Part shown: piece by piece, positions 24,994 through 34,452 of the stretch | Layout: each line of letters begins with the position of its first letter | Numbering within the stretch: the stretch's first letter is position 1 | NCBI GenBank assembly: GCA_949317995.1 | Contig: OX439049.1 | Coordinates: forward strand, 15,128,395 to 15,192,394 | Direction of reading: 5' to 3' | DNA length: 64,000 nucleotides | Origin: Acholoe squamosa | Lineage: Eukaryota; Annelida; Polychaeta; Phyllodocida; Polynoidae | Position numbers and translations under genes: made by a program | Notes under the pieces: generated by a model | Told to the model about the DNA's origin: nothing | Databases searched by the model: none | The model's input: only the letters and a program-made list of their open reading frames with translations

Positions 24994-25330
24994 TCAGAAC
25001 TCATTTTTACAGATAAGCTTAAATTTGTCCTGGTCTCTAATATTTCTGATATCACTAGTTAATCTATTCCAAGTTTGAGCACATTTGACTTCGGGTGATA
25101 ATTCATATGCTGTACAATTTATTTTCTGATGTTTCAATACAGGTGCAGAAGCAAAACGAGTAATCCTAACTTTTGGCTCAATAAAATCGTCATTACAAGA
25201 TTTTTTATGGGCAAAAAGTTTAATATGATAATCTCTCCTTGCGATCAGATTTGGTAATTTGGCATTTTCATGTACAAAGTCAGTTGGTGTTAGCATGTGG
25301 AAATCAAAACATGTTTTGAGACATTTACTT
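24994..25330 (-). pseudogene. LINE ORF2 C-terminal domain
   Basis: The frame begins in KTCFDFHMLTPTDF, continues through LPNLIARRDYHIKLFAHK, RITRFASAPVLKHQKIN and AQTWNRLTSDIRNIR, and ends DKFKLICKNEF then stop. The order 'TPTDF...RRDYH-x-L...WN-x-L-x-x-x-IR...FK' is the standard ending of LINE ORF2 proteins (WN and FK motifs). It joins the endonuclease part at about 25,330 with the RT missing. The methionine at 25,296 is internal to the ancestral protein, not a real start. Confidence 0.75.
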
Positions 25331-25808
25331 TGTAACCTAAAACATAGACTTCATACGAATCCAAATGATCAATCTGCAGAAAAAGTGCTTGTATCGTGTT
25401 ACATAATTTAGTCAGATCACCAGAGGGGGGTCTATATATATTACAAATAATAGCTTTTTTACTAGAACCTTTTATGGAAAATAACCATTGAATTTCAATG
25501 TCCATATTTGTTCTGTTCAAGAAACTAAATTTCTTATTAGTGCAAGACAAAGCCTCATCTACATGGGCACAGAGACCACCTCCCCTGAATATACTAATTC
25601 TATCAAGCCTGAAAAGATTATACCTAGGAAAAGTATACAGTTCTGAACAATCTGTTGCATTTAGCCAGGTTTCAGAGAAAAGTACAATGTCGATGTTACA
25701 ATTAGATAATTCTTCTCTTAATTTAGTAATTTTATTTCTCACACTTCATGCATTTATATGTACCACCGAGAAGCCTTTCTCAAACTTAGTCTTAAGTTTT
25801 TTACTCAT
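25331..25808 (-). pseudogene. LINE ORF2 N-terminus, apurinic-like endonuclease domain
   Basis: ORF2 probably begins at the ATG near 25,808 (MSKKLKTKFEKGFSVVHINA), followed by one in-frame TGA before SVRNKITKLREELSN. Endonuclease landmarks are DIVLFSETWL (catalytic Glu in ETW), NIYRPPSGD (the YRPP strand) and YEVYVLG, where GDFN would be expected next. The domain stops there: the rest of the endonuclease and the entire reverse transcriptase are absent. The enzyme would nick target DNA to prime reverse transcription. This copy cannot be active. Confidence 0.8.
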
Positions 25809-26189
25809 ATATAGGAATAATTAAAGCAAAATCATACCTTGACAATATATCAGTACCGGTACAATTGAGTTTACATTCACAGAAAGTCATTTTAACCAAG
25901 TGGAAATACAAACCACTGTAGCAAAATTATAGATGTCCCAACCCTTTTGATTTCCCATTAAATACAAAAAAAAATGTACATCCCCCTCCCTTCATAGGTT
26001 GACAGCTCTTATGGCTACCTATGAGAGTCAATTAATACAGTTTTAGCAGGAAACTCTCCCAGGGCGTTTACATTTTTCCCATTTTAAAATAAATTTATGT
26101 AGGAAAGTTAATCAATAGTAAAAGGAGAAAATATAACGTTGAGAGGACACAAAATTTTAATAATATGAAAAACTTATTGTAGACAGTTT

Positions 26190-26864
26190 TTACTGGTGTG
26201 GAGGTGTGGGTTCATGGGTCTTGTCTTGTTTGGTTTCATCTTTCTCTACAACGTTTGGCTCGGCAGGGGTGGTCGTCTCCTCGTTCTTGTTAGGATTTTC
26301 ATTAATAATCTTGTCACGTACCCTGGTTAGTATGAACCAAAGCAGGTTTTCACCTTTCAGATTGTCTCTTTTGCACTGATTTGCCTGACTAAAATGGTAT
26401 TTAACCCCCTATATAGGTTGGAAACTAGCTTCATAGAGAGTTAGTCCTTGTGTGGTGGTTATGTAGTCTTTCAGGTGGTCGACAGAGAATTTGGATTTGA
26501 TAATCTCCTCCATGTTGGCTTCAGCTTCTTTGTTCCATTCAGGTGTCGGCCTTACTTTCTTGCCCTCGTACAGGATTTCCACAGGATTTTTCATTTGCAT
26601 GAGTTTAACTGCCACTTCGTTTTGTCGACTTGCTTGAGCTTTTGTGACCTGGTATGCTTGTTCAGCACTGCTATATTCTACTCCTCGATGTATGAAATTA
26701 CACTCGTAAAGATTGGAGAGGATGTGGTGTTTTGATTTGAACATTAAGCTATCAGGGGTTTGCGTCTCCATAGCTTTGAGCATAGTTAAGTCCTGATAGG
26801 GCATTTGACATAACTGTGAAGGATAAATGGTCTTCTTCTCCAGGATCAGAAATCTCTGCCTCAA
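26190..26864 (-). pseudogene. NADAR-like domain in LINE ORF1 region
   Basis: The domain runs from about residue 39 of the open frame: SLMFKSKHHILSNLYECNF, GVEYSSAEQAYQVTKAQ, then a P-x-EILYEGK-x-V stretch, WNKEAEANMEEIIKSKF, and GLTLYEASFQPI. After one in-frame TAG the same frame continues with LKGENLLWFILTRVRDKI and a charged P/T/E-rich tail ending at 26,190. This matches the NADAR (YbiA/DUF1768-like) layout: an F-S-x(n)-LSN-x-Y start, G-x-x-Y-x-S-x-E-x-AYQ, the W...M...KF block, EAS, and a closing G-x-NLL...L...R. Known NADAR proteins act on ADP-ribose or riboflavin-intermediate N-glycosidic bonds; a role here is not known. It lies between the ORF1 RRM-like part and ORF2, on the LINE's own strand. 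Confidence 0.7.
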
Positions 26865-26989
26865 TTGTACTTCGTAGCCCTGTTTTTTTCGTAGTACATC
26901 GCTGGCACATCATTAAAGTCTTTCTGTTCATTCTCGTTGAGCTCATTACCAACTGAGACATATAATTAAGTAGCTTGCCTTTCAGGTTC

Positions 26990-27240
26990 CTAAGATTTTT
27001 CATAACCTTTGATTTGGTGCAGATATTCTTCAAAATAACTCAACTTTGTCTGTGTTTGGGCTTGTTTACGCCATCGTGGTCGCCATCTTGGATCTGAATT
27101 TCTGGTCCCTCGCGATTGCAAGTTTCAACGCATTCTATTCCCTGATTAAAATTAATATCTCTCAGAAATTGTGCTACTTTTACAGACACATCTTTGTTTT
27201 TACTTTCTTCAAGTCCTTTAATTATTAGGAATTTTTTTCT
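26990..27240 (-). pseudogene. LINE ORF1 RRM-like segment
   Basis: In another minus frame than the coiled-coil part, RKKFLIIKGLEESKNKDVSV and then KVAQFLRDINFNQGIECVE resemble the start of the RNA-binding domain of L1-type ORF1 proteins ('I-x-GLEES...V...FL...I'). The following NLRNLKGKLLNYMSQ fits the end of that domain. Frame changes on either side separate it from its neighbours. Confidence 0.55.
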
Positions 27241-27653
27241 TAATTTCCTGGTCCATTTTTTTCGAATCTCTTCATATGCTGTAGAAGCAGGTTTGTTTGG
27301 GTCTTGACACTGTCACTCTGTATCTTAATGGCATCTCCTGCTTCGCCAATTGTCTTTGACATCGTCTCCATGGTCCCTTCAGAAGTGGTAGGCCTACCTT
27401 TTATGCTGTCTAGAGTCTCATTTATATTGGCAATTGTCTGGTTTAATCCATCAATTGATTCCTTAATTTCGTCAATGTTAGATTGCATTTGTGTTTGGCT
27501 ATCTTCTACTGTCAGGAGCCTTTTGTCCATTGAGTTGACAGCTGCAATGACTTCTTTGAGTAAAACTTCTTGGGATATTAAATCAGTCGTCCTCCTCTTT
27601 TGCCTCGACCTTGATCCCTGGTTTGCCATAATTCTGGTGGTGTAGTACTTCAC
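27240..27653 (-). CDS. LINE ORF1 N-terminus, coiled coil
   Basis: 137 codons from the upstream ATG; the second ATG (MANQGSRSRQKRRTTD) is the likelier start. A basic N-terminus is followed by about 80 residues with heptad-like spacing (VIAAVNSMDKRLLTVEDSQ, then NIDEIKESIDGLNQTIANIN, each hydrophobic every third or fourth position), predicted to form a trimeric or dimeric coiled coil as in L1-type ORF1 RNA chaperones. The frame ends at a stop soon after MKRFEKNGPGN, where the RRM-like segment continues in another frame. Confidence 0.6.
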   Translation of the reverse strand: MKYYTTRIMANQGSRSRQKRRTTDLISQEVLLKEVIAAVNSMDKRLLTVEDSQTQMQSNIDEIKESIDGLNQTIANINETLDSIKGRPTTSEGTMETMSKTIGEAGDAIKIQSDSVKTQTNLLLQHMKRFEKNGPGN

Positions 27654-27803
27654 ATACGTCTTCTCAAAGTTTCAAACAATAATTTGTCTCATAACATTAA
27701 AAAAAAATTGGGAAAATATGGTCTGCCCGGTCGGGTGCCGCTTCAAACCAATGCCACCAATTATTGACTTCATTGATTAATCATCATTTGTCACAAACAT
27801 GAT

Positions 27804-28395
27804 ACCTCATCTCATAAGGCAGACCACCCTCTCAGTACATCCTTACAACAGCAGACTGTGATACATCATGTCACAGATATAACCATAACCACAGGGTGAC
27901 AAATACAAAATATTTCCATTTCCTCATCATAAAAAGGGGAGCACTGAAAGATCATTAAAAAATATGTCACATGATGCATACCCTCTATATCACTAACTAA
28001 TAGTAAGGTACAGCTTCCGCCATTGCAGCCATCTTAAATAGAGCACGATGGGATGTTTTGGAAAGTGTCATTGACCTTTGCTTTCCAGCAATTGACCTTT
28101 AGGTTTGAGAGGGTATGGGACATGCGATTTGCACATATAAGGTATGCTAAGTGTTTATGTACATACGTTTTGTATGCCTTGATATTAAAGGTGAAAGGGA
28201 TTTCTATGTTTATTACAATATCATTGGGTTTATCAAGTTTATTTTAACTAAGAGGCTTTATATTTATATTTTCATCTGTCTTGGCCAATTCTGGTAACAG
28301 GATATCATATTATCCTTTTATCTCCTACCGGTGGCAGATTTAAACTGGGTGGGTGGGCACACCCTGTCCTAACTTTCTGCCTTATGAGATGAGGT
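27804..28395. mobile_element. Possible TIR element, 592 bp
   Basis: ACCTCATCTCATAAGGCAGA at 27,804-27,823 has a perfect 20-bp inverted partner at 28,376-28,395. The interior is non-coding. No clear target duplication is seen, and the left end is close to the LINE 5' region, so the boundaries are tentative. Confidence 0.5.
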
Positions 28396-29709
28396 CTCTG
28401 GTCACCCGACTTACCTCACATAAAGACGGCCGACCTTAGATTGTTTAAGGAATTTTTTTTTTAAATGTTTTCATTTCATATTTTCTTGATTTCATATTGC
28501 TCACATCTTGAGAAGTTTGTCTAGTGTCTAGGAATAGAATAAGGCATTCCTGACCAAGCTATTTTAGGTATTAGCTGGTACGATAGAGAAAGTGAAACTG
28601 CATACACGTGTCTCAATTTTTAAGGATGATGATCCAATATATAGACCATTGTATGGCTCAGAATAAAAGAAAAAGAAAAAGAAAGAAAGGGAAGGGAAGG
28701 GGAAGAATCCAACCTACTGACCTGAACTTCTTTTTCCATGTTATCTGACACATGCACAAAAAAGCCTGAATTGTTAGAATGCTTTTGATTATTGTTGACT
28801 CAAGTAATCAGGTTATTTATACTAAAATGGAGGGTACGGCCTATCACTTAAAGTTTAACATGCTCTGGATCCGCTGATGTTTGCAATGGTCATGCATATG
28901 AGATCCCACACCACATTTTGGCAATGTATGGACCAGGAGTAATTAAAAACTACAACGTCAACTACCTACTATGCCTCATTATAAAATTATGTAAAGAGAA
29001 ACTAAGCCCTATTTGCTAAACGTATCGGATGGTGATGCCAGAATCGAAGTAAATAGCAATGTTTCATGATTGATTGAGTCACAATGTGTGTCAACACATG
29101 ATAAACAAAAACCACTGATGTTTCGTGACCTTAGAACCAGGTGGTGTTTGATGGACACAGCTGTATGTTACTTCTGATTTTCCTTTGGCTCCAAACTTTC
29201 ATCTTTTATCTCCAGTGACACGTACATACCATTCACATACGTATGTTTCTTTTTGTTAGATAGTCACTGTGAGAATTGGAAAATGAATTCAAAATGAAAG
29301 AGATTAAAGGAGTATTTTCCCTTTTTCATCTCATGGAGAACTACAGTCAATGATATGATGAGTTCTTCAATGGCGTTCAATAACTAAGGCAATGTTCAAG
29401 ACGAGGAAATTACACTAGGATAATAGATGAATACATAAATGTCTGTATGTGTACCCGTCCATAGGAACCAAATACACAGGTAGGACATGGTCCACGACCA
29501 TGAAATATTTTTGCATCATATTCACTGAGGTGAGGCTGTCCGTATTCAACGACACCTTATAGGCGGAGCTGAATGCGGAAAGGCCTCTACCCTATAATAG
29601 ATTCATCTGCATATGAATTTTGTTTGCAACACAAGTACATGGGTGTTTATGCATCATAGATTCAGCAGAAATGGGATAAAGTCTGTAGGTTACAGAACAG
29701 AAGGTACAT
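28396..29709. other. Non-coding stretch, no gene seen
   Basis: A purine-rich run (A/G only, about 28,667-28,706) is the only notable feature. Confidence 0.45.
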
Positions 29710-30020
29710 ATAGGGGTCTATTATAGAACCGAGCAAAGATGGTTTCATTTGACCACCCTGCTGATCTGAGGATCTCATGCACCAGGACTTGTTTTCTTGC
29801 TGCAGCTGATGTTGACGCATGGCGAGCAGAGTGCTGTGTACTGCTCATCTACTCCAGCATCCTTCAGTGCTGATTTTACTTGTCTGGATATTGTCTTTGC
29901 ACTGGCCCTGGAGGTGGGCAGTTTTACTATCCGTGCTGGATATTCATACTGATCTGGTATCATCACCTCTGGTTGGCACCGTCTGTGTTGTAGCTCTATG
30001 TTTGCAACATCGCTACCCAA
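29710..30020 (-). mobile_element. Fossil tyrosine recombinase of a DIRS-like or Crypton-like element
   Basis: Minus-strand sequence resembles the C-terminal half of the tyrosine recombinases found in DIRS-type retrotransposons and Cryptons: a helix-rich stretch containing SAKTISRQVKSALKDAG, followed by recognisable HxxR, GWS and FxRFY-type catalytic-region motifs. It is a short, broken fossil; the N-terminal part and any reverse transcriptase are not visible here. It may be a distant relative of the element at the right edge of the window, but the overlap is too small to test by eye. Confidence 0.6.
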
Positions 30021-30777
30021 GCAGCTGTTGCGTCTTGCCGTGTGGGATGACGCTCAGTGGGCATTGGCTGTGTGGCGCGTCCAAAATTTGTGGGAAGGTG
30101 ATCTGCCCTAGTGCGGGTCTGGTCATGGATCTGTTTGATTCAGAACTATTGTTGTCAGAATACCCCCCTGAACTACCAGATTCCTGGGAATAAATCACTG
30201 TGCTTTGACTCATAGCACTATGATCACTGTATTGGCTGGTGCCTGTCGACATGTGAGCTGCTCGTCTAGGAGCCTGTTGAGCAGTTTGGAACACCTGCTC
30301 CACCTCGCGATCCTCTGCTGATCTGTAGCTTTCCCTGTCCATTAGGGCGTGGTCAGGTTGGTCGACGTACAAGGGTATGGCCAGTGGCGGTTCACCCCTG
30401 CCCCTCCTGTGCCTAGGCTGGTGATCTCTGTCTTGAAAATGTACCGCTCTAGGGTCTGGAGTCGGGCTGGTGAAAATGTAATTGTCATATAGACCACCTT
30501 GTTGGGACGGTCCATTCTGTGCCCAGTCACTCAGTCTCTTGGCTGAGTGACTGGGCATGTCTGCCTTCCTCTTCATTGGTGCCAGTGGGGCATTATGCTG
30601 TGGAGACCTATGCACCATTGGTGCAGGGTGATAGACCACTTCTGATGAGCTGCTCTCATTCACTGCACTTGAGGTAGAGGGATCATTTGTGTGAACTATT
30701 GGCCCATTAATATCAGGTCTAGTAGGCGAGTACTGTGGGATGAAAGGTGGGTCTGATGAGGGCGAGTAGCGGTTCAC
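30013..30777 (-). CDS. Unidentified 254-codon Ser/Pro/Gln-rich ORF
   Basis: The longest minus-strand frame in this region outside tandem repeats and the 24-kb minisatellite. The start MNRYSPSSDPPFIPQYSP is followed by low-complexity S/P/Q/N-rich sequence with a basic patch (HQPRHRRGRGE), an acidic-to-polar segment, and a serine-rich run before the end (TVIYSQESGSSGGYSDNNSS). No catalytic motif or membrane segment. It runs directly into the recombinase fossil on the same strand, so it could be the first protein of that element or an unrelated disordered protein. I do not recognise the family. Confidence 0.35.
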   Translation of the reverse strand: MNRYSPSSDPPFIPQYSPTRPDINGPIVHTNDPSTSSAVNESSSSEVVYHPAPMVHRSPQHNAPLAPMKRKADMPSHSAKRLSDWAQNGPSQQGGLYDNYIFTSPTPDPRAVHFQDRDHQPRHRRGRGEPPLAIPLYVDQPDHALMDRESYRSAEDREVEQVFQTAQQAPRRAAHMSTGTSQYSDHSAMSQSTVIYSQESGSSGGYSDNNSSESNRSMTRPALGQITFPQILDAPHSQCPLSVIPHGKTQQLLG

Positions 30778-30797
30778 TGGTTCACTCCTAGCTGGAG

Positions 30798-31136
30798 CTA
30801 ATGTGTTTCACCCGGTGAGAAAAGGTCTCTGACGGTGCTTGGGGCATCCCTGGGCTGTATGGCTTCACTCAGAATGTCGCCCCTAGGAGGTGTGGAGGGT
30901 GATACTGGTCTCAGGTCAGGAGTCTCCATGTTTGTCGCGAGCTGCTCAGCAGTGTGTTGACACCTGTTGCTACTTAAGTAGCCCCCTGGGGTCAAGCCCT
31001 CAGGCATGGGGTGAAGTGGATTCAACCAATCAGTACTCTGATGAGACTCAATTAGGGCGTGGTCAAACAGTAGGCCCCTCTGTGATTGACAGGTTGGTGT
31101 TAGCGTTCCCCATGAGGCATGTTGATTAATAGACAC
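30798..31136 (-). CDS. Unidentified 112-codon ORF upstream of the Ser-rich ORF
   Basis: Lies 20 bp upstream of the 254-codon frame, same strand. Its second half (LRPVSPSTPPRGDILSEAI, then APSTVRDLFSPGETH) has the same P/S/T-rich, disordered character, so both may be parts of one protein or transcript. The phrase TTAGGGCGTGGTCA occurs at about 30,342 and again at about 31,050, suggesting an internal duplication. Function unknown. Confidence 0.25.
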   Translation of the reverse strand: MSINQHASWGTLTPTCQSQRGLLFDHALIESHQSTDWLNPLHPMPEGLTPGGYLSSNRCQHTAEQLATNMETPDLRPVSPSTPPRGDILSEAIQPRDAPSTVRDLFSPGETH

Positions 31137-31967
31137 CTACTTACCTCATCGCATGGGGACGCCTTCACTTGTCACCAGATGTCCTTATTGGAACACTGTG
31201 ACATCATCTGTCTTAAGAATCCGAGATATGCCGGACAATGCCACCTGATGGCAGGTCGTGTTGTGTCCCCCTTCTGGGGGCAACCAAGCTGCTCATGTTT
31301 CCCCATGTGTTGCTCAGGCGTGCATGCGTGTCCAGGTGTCCCCGGCCCCCTGCACCCCGGCAACTTGATAAGCCCAGCTACTCTTGTCGAGATGTCCGTC
31401 TCCAATGAGAGACCTGGTTCATGTGATGAGATGCTCACCGTACCTGACCCATCTCTCTAAGCCGACCCACAAGGTCCATGGTCGATGACGGATAACTACT
31501 GGTAATAATAACACGTCATAGTAGACTACTTATATCATGTAATTAATGATAATTACCATCACTTCCCGTACAATATTGCAATCGGCTAACTAGTAACACT
31601 GAATAAATGTTCCCTTTTATATGACACCTTATCCACTGCTTATATACAAAAAGAAAAGCGAGTTTTTCTGGTATTGTAAACTACTACATACTATTGAACT
31701 CCGGATACATATAATCCAAGCCCCATTGATTAATGCCTGAGATCTGATTAGGAACACTAAGCGGATTGAGATTTGTCTGATAACTTTACAGACATAATTA
31801 TTATATATCGGACAGAGACACCTAAGAGGTCCCTACTTAGATAAGGTACATGATCATTTCCTCTTCTTGTGCCTACCATGAAAAGGTCCAGGGGGGTAGT
31901 TGCTCATTAGTAGGGTTTTAGCCCCTCAAGGGTTGCATGTGGCCCTTAGGTTCCTGTTTCTATGTGA
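31137..31967. other. Non-coding stretch, no gene seen
   Basis: No recognised feature. Confidence 0.4.
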
Positions 31968-32030
31968 ACATGATGCACAAATGCAGTGCTGTTGAGTCTT
32001 GTACCCAGCATTGCATTGATGCATGATGCC
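31968..32030. repeat. Dispersed 60-bp palindrome, copy 3
   Basis: TGATGCACAAATGCAGTGCT on the left; inverted AGCATTGCATTGATGCATGA on the right; centre GTTGAGTCTTGTACC. Confidence 0.7.
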
Positions 32031-32061
32031 AATCCTTTGTTAGGGTGACAAACCCTAGGGT

Positions 32062-32116
32062 TGGCATGATGCTTGAATGAGGCATTCACCAGGGCTGCAT
32101 TCATGCATCATGGCAA
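32062..32116. repeat. Dispersed 60-bp palindrome, copy 4
   Basis: GGCATGATGCTTGAATGAGG on the left; GCTGCATTCATGCATCATGG on the right. It follows copy 3 after 31 bp, so the two may be halves of a larger unit. Confidence 0.7.
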
Positions 32117-32832
32117 TCAATGTCGACAATAAATTGTTACACTGTAGTATTATGTGGTCCTTAAATGTTTAATTAATAGTTATGAGGTGACACTTAGGGT
32201 GAAAGATTTATGACTACAAAAACTGGTTCTGAGGAAACAGCCCCAGAGGTGTATTAGGGCAGGTGCACATGATCTAATGAGGACTTCCTACAAATTAAGT
32301 ATCCTGCAGCGGAAGGCAATATCATTGTTAGGTGCACTGATGATGGTTCAGGTGCTTATTTCACAAGATTCTATGACAACCACTATCCAAATCGTACCAC
32401 ACAATACTTGTTTGAGGACAGCACCAATTATTTGATTATATATTGCACTGACAGCTGACCAATCGCACAAAGCCTTGACATATAGCACACTCATAGTTTA
32501 TACCTGTATCGCACCAGCAGGTGCTCAAATCTGTTAAGCTGTATGAGCACCTTGGTAAGTCTCCCCCAGTTATAGTGCTTCATACTGATCTATTTCCCGT
32601 GGGGTTGTTTTTTATATCTTAGATTCTGCAAAGGGGTAAGGAAGGTTGGGGAGTAAAATATGTTCCATTAACCATTTGGGATGTACGATTAACTGTGATT
32701 CACTGAATCCGGAAATCAGCAATTGCTTCTTTTCTTTGGACACTTTCTTCTGGAAAAAGGGATGAATGAATAAACAGAGATCCATATCCAACTTTGGAGG
32801 CCGTTTATCCTATACGAACAGGTACATAATTA
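32117..32832. other. Non-coding stretch, no gene seen
   Basis: No recognised feature. Confidence 0.45.
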
Positions 32833-32962
32833 CTAAGCTAATAAATCATGGATATCAGTGCCCACGGGCTGTAAATTCTGTATATATCCTCGCCGCTGCG
32901 CGGCTTGGGTATATACAGAATGTATAGCCTGTGGGCACCGCTATCCATGACCTATTAGGTTT
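32833..32962. repeat. Terminal hairpin of composite repeat copy C
   Basis: About 55 bp of imperfect stem on each side of an apex TCGCCGCTGCGCGGCTTG (32,890-32,907). Arms contain GTGCCCACGGGCTG and the inverted CAGCCTGTGGGCAC form. The arms are unrelated to those of copies A, B and D, but the apex resembles the A and D apices. Confidence 0.75.
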
Positions 32963-33735
32963 ATACCACCATTAACTCCATTTTGTATTAATTTCTTACC
33001 TGATATCCACAGAATATAGCCAGGAGAAGAAATTTTGTAATTGCAAGCGATACAGCCCGGGTCGCTCTGTGCGAAGCCATTGTTTTTGTTCCTTGCCGGG
33101 AAAGGTACCGCTGTGTTTACACACACTTTTCGTATCGAATCCAACCATGACAAGTCGAGATATTAACAGGTACATATCCTTAGATAGTCTAGATGATCCC
33201 TCCATACTTATTATGTCCAATATATTCAAAATAAAGAGGAATCCATTGATTTTTCCATTGTAAGCGAGTCGTGGTCCGCCATTCCTTGTCCGACGAAAGT
33301 GTGTCAGTTGCCCGGATGTAGATATAGGTCAACATGCCGCAGTTAAAAAAGACGCTCAGAATGTCGGACCGCGACTCACTTATGATGGAAAAATCAATGG
33401 ATTCTTCTTTATTTTGAATATATCAAACATATCAAGCATGGAGGGATCATCTAGAATGTCTAAGGATGTGTATGTTTTAATATGGAGACTTGTCATGGTT
33501 GGATTCCATATGAAAAGTGGGTGTAAACACAGGACTACCGCTACAGGTAAGAATTTATTTACTTTCTCATTGGATTTCATCACCGTTCAGTGTGGCGTAA
33601 TGGCTAAGGCCCTCACCTACTTCCACTGCGGCCGGGATTCAATAATCCTACGAGTTGAGACGATTTTTTCACATTTAAATGATGGCCAGATTGACTTTGT
33701 ATGTCTGCCACACATTTCCCAAAATATTCTAAGTC
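32833..33735 (+). repeat. Composite tRNA-headed repeat, copy C (divergent)
   Basis: Same plan as copies B and D: terminal hairpin (32,833-32,962), a block with TAATTTCTTACC (a splice donor on the minus strand), an internal inverted repeat with arms AATCCATTGATTTTTCCAT (about 33,240) and its inverted partner (about 33,388), a tRNA-like head at 33,591-33,650 (TGGCGTAATGGCTAAGG as an A box and GGATTCAATAATCC as a weak B box), and a tail beginning with GATTGACTTTGTAT, which is shared with copy D. The internal loop differs from B and D: its arms extend through GCGAGTCGTGGTCCG and the inverted CGGACCGCGACTC. Confidence 0.7.
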
Positions 33736-34385
33736 CAACTTGACCTCGAAAAAGTATATACCAAAAATTTCAAAAATGCACATGGGTGGTATATACCTAT
33801 ATAATGCACGGCTGATATGCACATATCAGCACAGGAAGTGCCAGGATCGTGGTATAAACTACAATATTGGATTAGCCTGTTAGATAATTATAATGCTGAA
33901 CTTGCAATTCTGGAATTCCCTGAGTAGATTTAGGATACAATGCAGATACTGATTGAAGTTGGTTGAATGAATCTGTAGCTGTAGTAGAACAGTAAAGGTC
34001 CTGTACCTGTTGAAGTTACATACTACACAAGGCCCCTCTGGGAGATCCACTACAGAACAGCCAATGGGACTGTCTTATTGGGGAAGTGTGTGAGTTTCTC
34101 TCATAATTTTCCCCTGGCACAGGACAACCTTTCTACCAGCCCCATCAATGTGAAGTAGCAGAACAAAATGAGCTCTCATCCTGTGTTGTACCCAGCACTT
34201 TACTATGTCCACAGTCTATGTACCCTCTAACGTACTGTGTTTAACCCTTTGAGTGAACTGTAGCGATTTAAGGCATGTTATGGTTAAATAGTTACCATTA
34301 GCATCAATACTGCCCTGGTGAGTAACTCATCAGTGCTGCATTCATGCTTCATGTCCACTGTTTGTGATTAAATTGCTACTCAACA
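33736..34385. other. Non-coding stretch
   Basis: A decayed half-palindrome (CTGCATTCATGCTTCATG) occurs near 34,337. No gene seen. Confidence 0.45.
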
Positions 34386-34452
34386 TATATTATGATGCAT
34401 TCATGGAGGAGTAACCGGGTCCTTACCATTGTTGCATCGGTGCATCGCGACA
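34386..34452. repeat. Dispersed 60-bp palindrome, copy 5
   Basis: TATGATGCATTCATGGAGGA on the left and the inverted GTTGCATCGGTGCATCGC on the right; more diverged than copies 3 and 4. Confidence 0.5.

Larger units (their letters stand above)
24525..27780 (-). mobile_element. LINE with NADAR-like domain, internally deleted
   Basis: Minus-strand non-LTR retrotransposon. In 5'-to-3' order: 5' region (to about 27,780), ORF1 with coiled coil (27.65-27.24 kb), an RRM-like stretch (about 27.24-27.0 kb), a NADAR-like domain and acidic/proline-rich tail (26.86-26.19 kb), a 390-bp spacer, the start of ORF2 with an apurinic-endonuclease domain (25.81-25.33 kb), an abrupt junction, the ORF2 C-terminal domain (about 25.33-24.99 kb), and a 3' UTR with AATAAA at about 24,550 and an A-rich tail near 24,530. 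The whole RT domain is missing, about 2 kb by comparison with usual LINE ORF2 lengths. Scattered stops and frame changes in ORF1 show it is old. Confidence 0.8.

Noticed and set aside
30640-31060. Hammerhead ribozyme, prompted by several CTGATGAG words
   Set aside because: No matching GAAA arm and no three-stem arrangement could be drawn at any of them.
30890-31129. Plus-strand frames opposite the Ser/Pro-rich ORFs
   Set aside because: Shadow frames of the minus-strand sequence.
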